Source of the DNA: Oceanisphaera pacifica
GTDB taxonomy: Bacteria; Pseudomonadota; Gammaproteobacteria; Enterobacterales; Aeromonadaceae
Reading direction: 5' to 3'
NCBI RefSeq assembly: GCF_017498065.1
Contig: NZ_JAGDFX010000011.1
Location: 1-64,000, forward strand
Length of the DNA stretch: 64,000 bases
This document shows, piece after piece, positions 56,748-64,000 of the stretch. A program made the translations under genes and the position numbers. Position 1 is the first letter of the stretch, and each line of letters starts with the position of its first letter. Under the pieces are notes generated by a model, which was given only the letters and a program-made list of their open reading frames with translations, was not told where the DNA came from and made no database searches.

Positions 56748-58994
56748 CTACATTGAACTGTATTTATCACGCAGTCGCTGGCGAACAAACTCGGCAACCG
56801 TGTTAAACATGAAGGTGAAAATAAACAACACAAAGGCTGCCAGAAATAACACTCGATAATGCGAGCTGTTCACTTCTGCCTCTGGCATTTCTACCGCTAT
56901 ATTGGCGGCTAAGGTGCGCATACCGCTAAAGATGCTCAGATCCATCACCGGCGTATTACCGGTGGCCATCAGCACTATCATGGTCTCGCCTACTGCGCGG
57001 CCAAGCCCCATCATTACCGCCGAAAAAATACCTGGGCTTGCGGTAAGCATCACCACTCTGGTTAAGGTTTGCCAAGGCGTAGCCCCTAACGCTAGTGAAC
57101 CATTGGTTAAGTGGCGTGGCACCGAAAACACCGCATCTTCGGCAATCGAGAAAATGGTGGGGATCACCGCAAAGCCCATGGCAATACCCACTACCAGAGA
57201 GTTGCGCTGATCAAAGCCAATACCCAGTTCATTGGTTAAAAAGCCGCGCGCGTCCCCATCAAATAGTACCGTTTCAACCCAAGGGCTGAGGGCAAAGGAT
57301 AACCAACCCACCACAACCACCACCGGCACTAATACAATACTCTGCCAACCTTGCGGCACGCTATTAATCAGCTTTTTAGGTAAGTGTTGCCAAATAAATG
57401 CCACTAGCAATACCGATACCGGTAGCATTACCAGCAAGATCACCATGCCCGGCAAATGACTTTCAATTAATGGGGCCAACCATAAGCCGGCCAAAAAGCC
57501 CAGAATAACGGTGGGTAGCGCTTCCATAATTTCAACGGTTGGTTTAACCACTTTACGCAGCCCTGGCGACATAAAATAAGCCGTATAAACAGCGCCGGCA
57601 ATGGCGATGGGCACCGCAAATAATAAAGCGTAAAAAGCGGCTTTAAGGGTACCAAATGAAATGGGAATCAAACTTAGCTTAGACTCAAAATCACTACTGC
57701 CCGAAGTGGACTGCCATACATATTGTGGTTCGGGGTAGCCCTCGTACCACACCTTGGTCCACAGCGCTTTCATGGTTACTTCTGGGTGTTCGTTTTCAAC
57801 ATGAAAACTGGCTATCTGATGATCTTTTTCTAGCAGCAACATAGAGTTGCGTGGCGAAATCGCTAACGCCGAGATGTCCCCTTTGGCAAGAGGAGCTGAA
57901 AATAAACGCTTACCGCCGGTGGCATGAAAAATATCAAGGTCGCCATTGGCTGAAGTGGTAATAAAGCCTTTGCGATTCACTTCGGCCGTGACTTGCTCAA
58001 CGGCACTATTAGCTGCAAAATCGCGAATAAAGGTAAACTCACGGGTGCCATTTTTTGCGACTTCAAACCACTGCGAGATGGTGCCGTCGTCATTACTCAC
58101 CAATAGCGAGTTGCCCCCCGACAATAAACTCAACTGGCTAATATTGGCTCCGGGTGCATTCATAGTCAGTACGCTGCGCAGTACCAAGTTATTGATATTG
58201 CGTACATCAAACACAGATACTTCATTACCGCTGCGAGCAAATAAAAAGCGTAAGTTAGGCGTCAGTAATAGTTGATCCACCTTGGCAGGCAAACCCGTGA
58301 TTTCAGCCTGAGTTGAGCTAAAAGTGACTTCCCCAGTCATAAAGTTTTCTTTGCCAGAAAAACGAGTGAGTACCCCTTTACCGGCATCGGTAATGGCTGC
58401 CACTAATAAGTCATTATCGCGGCTAGCAATACTTAGCTGAGTTAAGGATCGCCCTTGCTCGTCTACCACTAAGGGCGCTTCACCAAAGGGGAACACCACT
58501 TCGGGTTGTATCAGTCGCTGATTATCGGGGTAACTCACATTAAAGCGCGGCGATAATACTTTGATTGCGCCCCCTGCCACACCGTACGCCACCATTTTTT
58601 GGCTTGCGCTGTGGGCAAAGCTGCTAATTGTTTCATTTAACGAAAACTCAGAAACCAGCTCGCCCTGCTTAGGCAAGGAATAAAAGTGCACACCGCCTTG
58701 GTCATTAAAGCGATAAACCAGTTCGTTTTGCTCTTCTACGCCTAATAACACCGCTTTGCCTAACGCGGCATCGTTACTCACCTGTAAGCTAAACTCAGTA
58801 CCAGGTGTAACACGCGCACTATCAAAAATGGGTTTAACCACATAGAGCAAGTAAAAAAAGATCAGCAACAAGGCCACTAGCACCAAAATACCACCAGCTG
58901 TTACGCCGTATTTTGCTAGTCGGTCTGTAAGCCAACGCTTGCGACTGCCCGATAAGGCATCAATTTGCTTAGTCGCTTGTGTGTGGGTTGACAT
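56748..58994 (-). CDS. pstC: Phosphate ABC transporter permease PstC, long form
   Basis: PstC pairs with PstA. It has 748 residues against 319 in E. coli. TM1 (about 34-55) is followed by a large, probably periplasmic domain of about 380 residues with beta-propeller-like strands (HIFHATGGKRLFSAPLAKGD-type; LAISPRNSMLLLEKDHQIAS). The permease core (about 440-748) contains GSLALGATPWQTLTRVVMLT and LGRAVGETMIVLMATGN. A PhoB-box-like site lies at 59042-59059. Confidence 0.95.
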   Translation of the reverse strand: MSTHTQATKQIDALSGSRKRWLTDRLAKYGVTAGGILVLVALLLIFFYLLYVVKPIFDSARVTPGTEFSLQVSNDAALGKAVLLGVEEQNELVYRFNDQGGVHFYSLPKQGELVSEFSLNETISSFAHSASQKMVAYGVAGGAIKVLSPRFNVSYPDNQRLIQPEVVFPFGEAPLVVDEQGRSLTQLSIASRDNDLLVAAITDAGKGVLTRFSGKENFMTGEVTFSSTQAEITGLPAKVDQLLLTPNLRFLFARSGNEVSVFDVRNINNLVLRSVLTMNAPGANISQLSLLSGGNSLLVSNDDGTISQWFEVAKNGTREFTFIRDFAANSAVEQVTAEVNRKGFITTSANGDLDIFHATGGKRLFSAPLAKGDISALAISPRNSMLLLEKDHQIASFHVENEHPEVTMKALWTKVWYEGYPEPQYVWQSTSGSSDFESKLSLIPISFGTLKAAFYALLFAVPIAIAGAVYTAYFMSPGLRKVVKPTVEIMEALPTVILGFLAGLWLAPLIESHLPGMVILLVMLPVSVLLVAFIWQHLPKKLINSVPQGWQSIVLVPVVVVVGWLSFALSPWVETVLFDGDARGFLTNELGIGFDQRNSLVVGIAMGFAVIPTIFSIAEDAVFSVPRHLTNGSLALGATPWQTLTRVVMLTASPGIFSAVMMGLGRAVGETMIVLMATGNTPVMDLSIFSGMRTLAANIAVEMPEAEVNSSHYRVLFLAAFVLFIFTFMFNTVAEFVRQRLRDKYSSM

Positions 58995-59041
58995 GAGGCC
59001 ACCTCAATAAGTATCCAGTGTTAGCATTGTAAGACCCCGAG

Positions 59042-59059
59042 ATGACAACTTTGTGACAA
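59042..59059 (-). promoter_or_regulatory. PhoB box upstream of pstC
   Basis: On the minus strand TTGTCAC, AAAG, TTGTCAT forms two 7-base half sites 11 bases apart, close to the CTGTCAT-4-CTGTCAT pattern. A TACAAT -10 candidate lies about 12 bases downstream. It suggests pstCAB-phoU has its own phosphate-starvation promoter, separate from pstS. Confidence 0.8.
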
Positions 59060-59197
59060 GGCTAAATAAAGCCGCCAAAGCTAACGCTATACGTTTTACG
59101 CTGTACGTTTTACGCTAAAACACATACCGCCCCCCGTAGTCTTACCGGACTTGCTTTGGTATCTCGCTGTTATGTTTAAGCCTCAAAGACTAAGCGA

Positions 59198-59225
59198 GAT
59201 CCTGAAACGAGTTCAGGATGACGGC
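59198..59225. repeat. Dispersed palindromic repeat, GATCCTGAA/TTCAGGATGACGG
   Basis: GATCCTGAAACGAGTTCAGG followed by ATGACGGC is the cleanest copy of the family seen at 4657 and 5989. The 399-base pstC-pstS gap also holds the PhoB box and the pstS terminator. Confidence 0.75.
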
Positions 59226-59340
59226 ACATACAGCGCCGAGCACAAAGCGCCCGGCGCCCAGCTTAATGACAAACACCGGTTTGTTTTTACATAAAGCGGA
59301 CGGCGTATGGCTTACAGCGATGTTTATCGGGAACAAACAA

Positions 59341-59369
59341 AAAAGCCCCGAGTGTGGGGCTCGGGGCTT
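59341..59369 (-). terminator. Terminator after pstS
   Basis: AAGCCCCGAG and CTCGGGGCTT pair around a 7-base loop, with TTTTTTG on the minus strand, 24 bases beyond the pstS stop. It separates pstS from pstCAB. Confidence 0.85.
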
Positions 59370-59393
59370 AGGGTTATTTTTATTGGTACTTGC

Positions 59394-60362
59394 TTATTTT
59401 AAGCCTAGCTTTTTCAGGTCGGCGTTAATCACACCAGCAGGTACCGGAACATAGCCATCTTGATCAACAATGTCTTGTCCTTGTTTAGAAAGCATCAGCT
59501 TAATAAATTCCGCTTCCATGGGGCCTAATGGCTTATTAGGGTGCTTATTCACATACACATACAAAAAGCGCGATAAGGGGTAATCACCTGTGGTCGCATT
59601 ATCGGCGTTTGCCGCCACATAGTCCGTTGAGCCTGCGCCAGCCAAGGGCACAGCTCGCACACTCGAGGTGCTATAGCCTAAACCAGAGTAGCCAATGGCA
59701 TTGAGTGAAGAAGACACAGACTGCACCACTGAGGCAGAGCCTGGCTGCTCATTCACATTGTTTTTAAAGTCGCCTTTACACAGGGCTTGATCTTTAAAGT
59801 AGCCATAGGTGCCTGATACCGAGTTGCGGCCATATAACTGAATATCGCGTTTGCTCCAGTCGCCATCTAAACCGGTTTGCCCCCACTGGGTAATTTGCTC
59901 GGCACTGCCACAGCCTAAGGTACTAGAGAAAATGGCATCAACTTGATCAAGGCTTAAGCCTTCAATGGGGTTATCTTTATGGACAAACACCGCTAAGGCA
60001 TCAATGGCCACTCGCACTGGTGTCGGCTTATAGCCATAACGCTTTTCAAAGGCTTCTATTTCGTTGCTCTTCATTCCTCGGCTCATAGGGCCAAACTGTG
60101 CCGTACCTTCCGTAAGAGCGGCAGGAGCCGTGGAAGAGCCCGCCGCTTGAATTTGAATGTTCACATTCGGGTAGTGATGCGTAAAGGCCTCTCCCCACAG
60201 GGTAGCCATGTTAGCCAGGGTGTCGGAGCCAACAGAAGATAAGTTACCAGAAATGCCGCTTACTTTTTCATAATCAGATAAGGCGGTGTTATTGGCCAAG
60301 ACTGAACCTGAGGCTAAAGCTGCCGTTAAACCAAGCGCTGTCACTAGGTTATTCAATTTCAT
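59394..60362 (-). CDS. pstS: Periplasmic phosphate-binding protein
   Basis: PstS captures phosphate for PstCAB. The ATG at 60362 ([20 protein letters not shown]) has GGAG 6 bases upstream and gives 322 residues with a Sec signal peptide ending at VLA. Phosphate-binding motifs are [20 protein letters not shown] and [13 protein letters not shown]. Three PhoB half-sites lie upstream (60418-60446). Confidence 0.97.
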   Translation of the reverse strand: MKLNNLVTALGLTAALASGSVLANNTALSDYEKVSGISGNLSSVGSDTLANMATLWGEAFTHHYPNVNIQIQAAGSSTAPAALTEGTAQFGPMSRGMKSNEIEAFEKRYGYKPTPVRVAIDALAVFVHKDNPIEGLSLDQVDAIFSSTLGCGSAEQITQWGQTGLDGDWSKRDIQLYGRNSVSGTYGYFKDQALCKGDFKNNVNEQPGSASVVQSVSSSLNAIGYSGLGYSTSSVRAVPLAGAGSTDYVAANADNATTGDYPLSRFLYVYVNKHPNKPLGPMEAEFIKLMLSKQGQDIVDQDGYVPVPAGVINADLKKLGLK

Positions 60363-60417
60363 GCTGTTCTCCATCTGGGTTAGATTCCTTAAGACGACGC
60401 TAGTATCGCTGAGTTAC

Positions 60418-60446
60418 ATGACAATGATGTGAAAAGACCATGACAA
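60418..60446 (-). promoter_or_regulatory. PhoB box array upstream of pstS
   Basis: On the minus strand three 7-base half-sites spaced 11 bases apart read TTGTCAT, TTTTCAC and TTGTCAT, with 4-base spacers GGTC and ATCA. The array is about 55 bases from the pstS start. Confidence 0.85.
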
Positions 60447-60475
60447 ACTAATGAAAAACGAAAAGAGATAGTCGC

Positions 60476-61786
60476 TTACTTAGCCATCTTAGGTGCGCTA
60501 ATCAACCTATGTGCCGGCAAAATAAAGCTAAAGCAACTGCCCTGACCGAGCTTACTGCTAATATCTAATTGCGCCCCGTGGTGAGCCAAGGCATGTTTTA
60601 CTATGGCCAAACCTAGCCCTGAGCCACCGGTTTGACGGCTGCGAGCTTTATCAACACGGTAAAAACGCTCGGTTAAGCGAGCTAAGTGTTTAGGTGAAAT
60701 TCCCTCCCCGGTATCCGTTACAGAAAAGTAAGCACCTTTATCAAGGCAGCGCCACTCCACGGTAATGGCGCTACCATCAGCAGTATGGCGAATCGCGTTA
60801 TATACCAAGTTAGACACCACACTACGCAGCTGATCTTCACAGCCTTGCACTTTAAGCTGAGTATCCACCTCAAAATGCAGCAAATGCTGCCTGTCACCAC
60901 TTAAGGCCTGGGCTTCTTGCTCAAGCATCGTAAGGATACTTGGCATATCAACCGCCTGATGAACGTCTTCGGTGCCGGCAGCTTCAATGCGAGTCAAGGT
61001 CATCAACTGTTGTACTAAGGCTTCCATACGCAAAGTTTGCTCTAACATGACTGTTTGCGTTTTTTGCCACATGGCCGGCTCTGGCGTGTCTTCTAATAAC
61101 TCTAAATAGCCTTTTAATACCGTAAGGGGAGTGCGTAGTTCATGAGACACATTGGCAACAAAGGTTTTACGCACTTGCTCTAGGCCGCGCAGGCGTGTGA
61201 CATCGCGCACCACTAGCAGTAACTGATCTTCTATGTAATGCATCACTCGACATTCAAGCAGGGTTTGTTCGCACTGGGGGGCGGGGAGCTCAAGGGGCTC
61301 TAAAAAATCGCCTTGTTCCATATAAGCAATAAATAAGGGGGTGCGGATCAGGTTACCAATATGTTGGCCTGCATCATCGGGCCAACGAAAACCTAATAAC
61401 TGTTGCGCCAGTTTATTACACCAAATAATACTGCCGTCGTGGCGGATCACTACGGCGGCATCAGGCAAGGCTTCGGCACCTTGGCGAAAACGCTTAATTA
61501 AGCGCGCCAACTCACGGCGCCGAGCACGCTGGCGTTGTTGTTGGCGGTATAGGCCATTAAAAATAGACTCCCAACTGCCCTTACCATGAGGGGGTATTAA
61601 GCTTCGCTCTCGCCATAACCACACTTTAAGTTTATGTTGAAAGCGGTAATGCCAGAGTAAATGCAGCACAGTGGCACATAATAACCCCAATGAAATGTTG
61701 GTTATAACTAAGCCCAATACCAAAAAGCAGCTATAAAAAAGGGCTAAACGCCACCATAAACCACGGCGAGATTCATGTAATTGCAT
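60476..61786 (-). CDS. phoR: Phosphate regulon sensor histidine kinase
   Basis: PhoR phosphorylates PhoB under phosphate limitation. The 436-residue product has two N-terminal membrane segments (about 13-45), a PAS domain (about 100-200), His215 in [20 protein letters not shown] and an ATPase domain with [15 protein letters not shown] and [14 protein letters not shown]. It follows phoB by 14 bases. Confidence 0.97.
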   Translation of the reverse strand: MQLHESRRGLWWRLALFYSCFLVLGLVITNISLGLLCATVLHLLWHYRFQHKLKVWLWRERSLIPPHGKGSWESIFNGLYRQQQRQRARRRELARLIKRFRQGAEALPDAAVVIRHDGSIIWCNKLAQQLLGFRWPDDAGQHIGNLIRTPLFIAYMEQGDFLEPLELPAPQCEQTLLECRVMHYIEDQLLLVVRDVTRLRGLEQVRKTFVANVSHELRTPLTVLKGYLELLEDTPEPAMWQKTQTVMLEQTLRMEALVQQLMTLTRIEAAGTEDVHQAVDMPSILTMLEQEAQALSGDRQHLLHFEVDTQLKVQGCEDQLRSVVSNLVYNAIRHTADGSAITVEWRCLDKGAYFSVTDTGEGISPKHLARLTERFYRVDKARSRQTGGSGLGLAIVKHALAHHGAQLDISSKLGQGSCFSFILPAHRLISAPKMAK

Positions 61787-61800
61787 CGTTAAACCTAGGG

Positions 61801-62490
61801 TTAAAAACGAGTAGAAAAGCGATATCCTGCCCCACGCACCGTTTGAATAAATAAATGATGTTCGGTCGCAGAAATCGCCTTACGCAAGCGCCGAATATGT
61901 ACATCAACCGTTCTATCTTCTACATAAACATTGGTCCCCCACACATTGTTTAATAGCTGCTCGCGGCTATAAACACGCTCAGGGTGACTCATAAAAAAGT
62001 GTAATAATCTAAATTCGGTCGGCCCAAGCTCAAGCGTCTGTTCATTAGCCGTCACTCTATGAGTAACGGGGTCTAATTTAAGACCTTGTATTTCTATTGC
62101 GTCATCTGCAGCCGTGGGCGCTACCCGGCGCAATACCGCATTCAGCCGAGATGTCAGCTCTTTAACGGAAAAGGGCTTAGTAATGTAATCATCTGCGCCG
62201 ACATCTAGGCCGGTAATTTTATCTTCTTCTTCGGCACGGGCGGTAAGCATAATGACTGGTATTTGTCGGGTTAGCTCATTTTGCTTTAATTGTTTAATAA
62301 ATTGAATACCGCTGCCGCCAGGTAACATCCAGTCTAATAAAATCAGTTCGGGGTAAGGCTCTTGTAGCATATCTACAGCTTGCTGATAATCCGCTGCAGG
62401 GACTGGACTAAAGCCTTTTTGCTCTAGCATTAAACACACCATGTCGCGAATGGCAGTTTCATCTTCTACTACCAGAATTTTCCGTGTCAT
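61801..62490 (-). CDS. phoB: Phosphate regulon response regulator
   Basis: PhoB is the OmpR-family activator of phosphate-starvation genes. The ATG at 62490 ([18 protein letters not shown]) has AGGA upstream and gives 229 residues, the E. coli length. The receiver has Asp53 ([13 protein letters not shown]) and the DNA-binding domain ends [17 protein letters not shown], then [12 protein letters not shown] PhoB-box-like site upstream suggests autoregulation. Confidence 0.97.
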   Translation of the reverse strand: MTRKILVVEDETAIRDMVCLMLEQKGFSPVPAADYQQAVDMLQEPYPELILLDWMLPGGSGIQFIKQLKQNELTRQIPVIMLTARAEEEDKITGLDVGADDYITKPFSVKELTSRLNAVLRRVAPTAADDAIEIQGLKLDPVTHRVTANEQTLELGPTEFRLLHFFMSHPERVYSREQLLNNVWGTNVYVEDRTVDVHIRRLRKAISATEHHLFIQTVRGAGYRFSTRF

Positions 62491-62540
62491 TTCACTATCC
62501 TTATAGCCGACCTTATGTATGACCATTATTAGCAATTAAT

Positions 62541-62558
62541 GTGACACTTTTATGAATT
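62541..62558 (-). promoter_or_regulatory. PhoB box upstream of phoB
   Basis: On the minus strand AATTCATAAAAGTGTCAC matches the CTGTCAT-AAAA-CTGTCAC pattern at 14 of 18 positions, about 50 bases before the phoB ATG. Confidence 0.6.
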
Positions 62559-62603
62559 GGTGTCATTTGATGTTTATGATCCCCCTTGGGGAGCCGTCAG
62601 CTT

Positions 62604-62720
62604 TAAGACAAAAAAAGAGCTGGATTGCCGCGCTGCGCTCGCAAAGGCGAACAAAGAGCACTGTACGCTTTTGTTTTCGCTTAGCTCTTAACTGACAGCT
62701 GAAAGCTGACAGCTAGCCGT
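62604..62720. repeat. Direct duplication near nadA terminator, copy 1 (terminator deleted)
   Basis: This matches 62727-62890 (GAGCTGGATTGCCGCGCTG, GAACAAAGAGCACTGTACGC and TTAGCTCTTAACTGACAGCT segments) but lacks the roughly 47-base piece that contains the hairpin terminator. GCTTT borders the missing piece. GGATTGCCGCGCTGCGCTCG is a fragment of the GTCATTGCGAGG element end. Confidence 0.75.
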
Positions 62721-62726
62721 ATGCTG

Positions 62727-62890
62727 TAAGACAAACAAAGAGCTGGATTGCCGCGCTGTGCTCGCAAAGACGAACAAAGAGCACTGTACGCTTTACATTA
62801 CATAAAAAAACGGCGCCAAGATGACTCTTGGCGCCGCTTTTGTTTTCGCTTAGCTCTTAACTGACAGCTTAAAGCTGACAGCTCGCCGTA
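62727..62890. repeat. Direct duplication near nadA terminator, copy 2 (with terminator)
   Basis: This longer copy of the preceding unit contains the nadA terminator at 62804-62842. The two copies fill most of the 405-base phoB-nadA gap. Confidence 0.75.
62804..62842 (-). terminator. Terminator after nadA
   Basis: CGGCGCCAAG and CTTGGCGCCG pair around ATGACT, with TTTTTTTA on the minus strand, about 54 bases after the nadA stop. Confidence 0.9.
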
Positions 62891-62895
62891 AGGCG

Positions 62896-63957
62896 TTAGG
62901 CATTACCTTTTACTTTCATCTTTAAATCTGCGGCAAAGTTCAGCATCCGCTCTAGGGGGATCATGGCCTTAATGCGCGTGGCTTCATCCACCTGAATTTC
63001 GTGGGTTTGGCCGCCAGTTAATAGTGCATCCCGGATCGCCTCTAGGCCATTCATGCCCATCCAAGGGCAGTTGGCACAGCTGCGGCAGGTGCCGCCGTTA
63101 CCACCGGTGGGTGCTGCCACCATTTCTTTATCGGGGCAAGCTTGCTGCATTTTATAAAAAATGCCTTGGTCGGTGGCCACAATCAGCTTTTTCTGGGGCA
63201 AGGTTTGCGCCGCTTTAATTAGCTGACTGGTTGAGCCAACCGCATCCGCCAGTGCGATAACAGCAGCAGGCGATTCAGGGTGAACTAATACCGCCGCATC
63301 GGGGTTTTGCGCTTTTAGCTCGGTAAGTGCTTTCGCTCTAAACTCATCGTGCACAATGCACGCCGCTTGCCAGCGCAGCATTTCAGTTCCGGTTTCTTTT
63401 TCAATGTAAGCGCCTAGGTGACGATCGGGGGCCCAAATAATTTTGTGGCCTTCACTGTCGAGGTGCTCCACTATTTCTAGCGCAATGCTCGAAGTAACCA
63501 CCCAATCGGCGCGAGCTTTTACCGCAGCCGAGGTATTGGCATACACCACTACGGTATGATCGGGGTGATTATCACAAAACTTAGTAAACTCATCAGCCGG
63601 GCAGCCTAAGTCGAGTGAACACTCGGCTTCTAAAGTAGGCATGAGTACGGTTTTTTCGGGGCTGAGTATTTTTGAGGTTTCGCCCATAAAGCGCACCCCA
63701 GCCACTATCAGAGTTTTGGCATCATGTTCTTTACCAAAACGAGCCATTTCTAGCGAGTCTGATACACAGCCGCCGGTTTCTTCTGCCAACGCCTGAATAA
63801 TAGGATCGGTATAATAGTGCGCCACTAGCACGGCATTGCGTGCCTTTAATAGTGCTTTAATTTCGGCTTTTAACTCCCGCTGCTGATCAACCGTCAGCGC
63901 AGCCGGCTTGGCGGGAAAGGGGTAATCAAATTCGTAAATATCAACAGCTTCAGTCAT
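62896..63957 (-). CDS. nadA: Quinolinate synthase
   Basis: NadA condenses iminoaspartate with dihydroxyacetone phosphate to quinolinate, the first step towards NAD shared with NadB. The 353-residue product carries cysteines for the 4Fe-4S cluster in [20 protein letters not shown] and [14 protein letters not shown], the three conserved regions. The conserved [14 protein letters not shown] and [14 protein letters not shown] are present. No partner nad gene is in the remaining 43 bases. Confidence 0.97.
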   Translation of the reverse strand: MTEAVDIYEFDYPFPAKPAALTVDQQRELKAEIKALLKARNAVLVAHYYTDPIIQALAEETGGCVSDSLEMARFGKEHDAKTLIVAGVRFMGETSKILSPEKTVLMPTLEAECSLDLGCPADEFTKFCDNHPDHTVVVYANTSAAVKARADWVVTSSIALEIVEHLDSEGHKIIWAPDRHLGAYIEKETGTEMLRWQAACIVHDEFRAKALTELKAQNPDAAVLVHPESPAAVIALADAVGSTSQLIKAAQTLPQKKLIVATDQGIFYKMQQACPDKEMVAAPTGGNGGTCRSCANCPWMGMNGLEAIRDALLTGGQTHEIQVDEATRIKAMIPLERMLNFAADLKMKVKGNA

Positions 63958-64000
63958 AACTTGTTCCAGTGTCCGTCCGGATTACGTCAAGGGCGGGTAT

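Overview
The window looks like chromosomal DNA from a marine, polarly flagellated gammaproteobacterium of the Aeromonadales/Vibrio-like group; an Oceanisphaera/Oceanimonas-type organism is my best guess, from gene content only. The reasons are FlgT/FlgO/FlgP beside the hook-basal body genes, sigma54- and sigma28-type flagellar promoters, very long PstC and PstA subunits, and E. coli-like local orders (lasT-thrLABC; icd-rluE-nudJ ... mnmA-hflD-purB). All dense regions are ordinary protein-coding DNA. Several intergenic gaps are packed with dispersed repeats.

Layout. 1-51: the start of a probable transposase running off the left edge. 268-18704: flagellar and chemotaxis cluster. flgFGHIJKL and flgBCDE lie on the minus strand, each behind a near-perfect sigma54 (-24/-12) site. 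cheV-cheR (minus) sits behind a sigma28-like site, flgA-flgM-flgN is on the plus strand with a sigma28 site before flgM, flgO-flgP (minus) has a sigma28 site, and flgT (plus) has a sigma54 site. 19246-24876: thrC, thrB, thrA, a thrL leader peptide with attenuator, and the SPOUT methyltransferase lasT. 25126-29810: aceK, rraA, arcA and icd, which puts the AceK kinase/phosphatase close to its substrate gene and to the redox regulator ArcA. 29998-41366: rluE, nudJ, mgtE, a large repeat block, ravA-viaA with a truncated haemoglobin, mnmA, hflD, purB and roxA. 41411-43026: pdxH, tadA and tRNA-Pro(GGG).

43196-49982 is an accessory block. It contains a D-amino-acid aminotransferase, a divergent HypT-like LysR regulator, a membrane histidine kinase with an amino-acid-type periplasmic binding domain, an NtrC-type sigma54 activator, and an acidic-amino-acid-type SDF symporter behind a sigma54 promoter. 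Read together, these genes suggest an inducible uptake and transamination system for acidic D-amino acids. This is the best candidate for an undescribed system in the window. 50062-50440 holds a decayed GGDEF gene, followed by two GNAT acetyltransferases and rdgC.

53456-62490: the phosphate regulon phoB-phoR, pstS, pstC-pstA-pstB-phoU, with PhoB-box-like sites before phoB, pstS and pstC. 62896-63957: nadA.

Repeats. A family of 89-295 bp elements bounded by the inverted ends GTCATTGCGAGG / CCTCGCAATGAC occurs at 8495, 8804, 9194 (partial), 18776, 32637, 33070, 53080 and 53237. Two smaller palindromic families and heptanucleotide tandem arrays abutting stop codons are also present. No rRNA, CRISPR array or prophage was seen.
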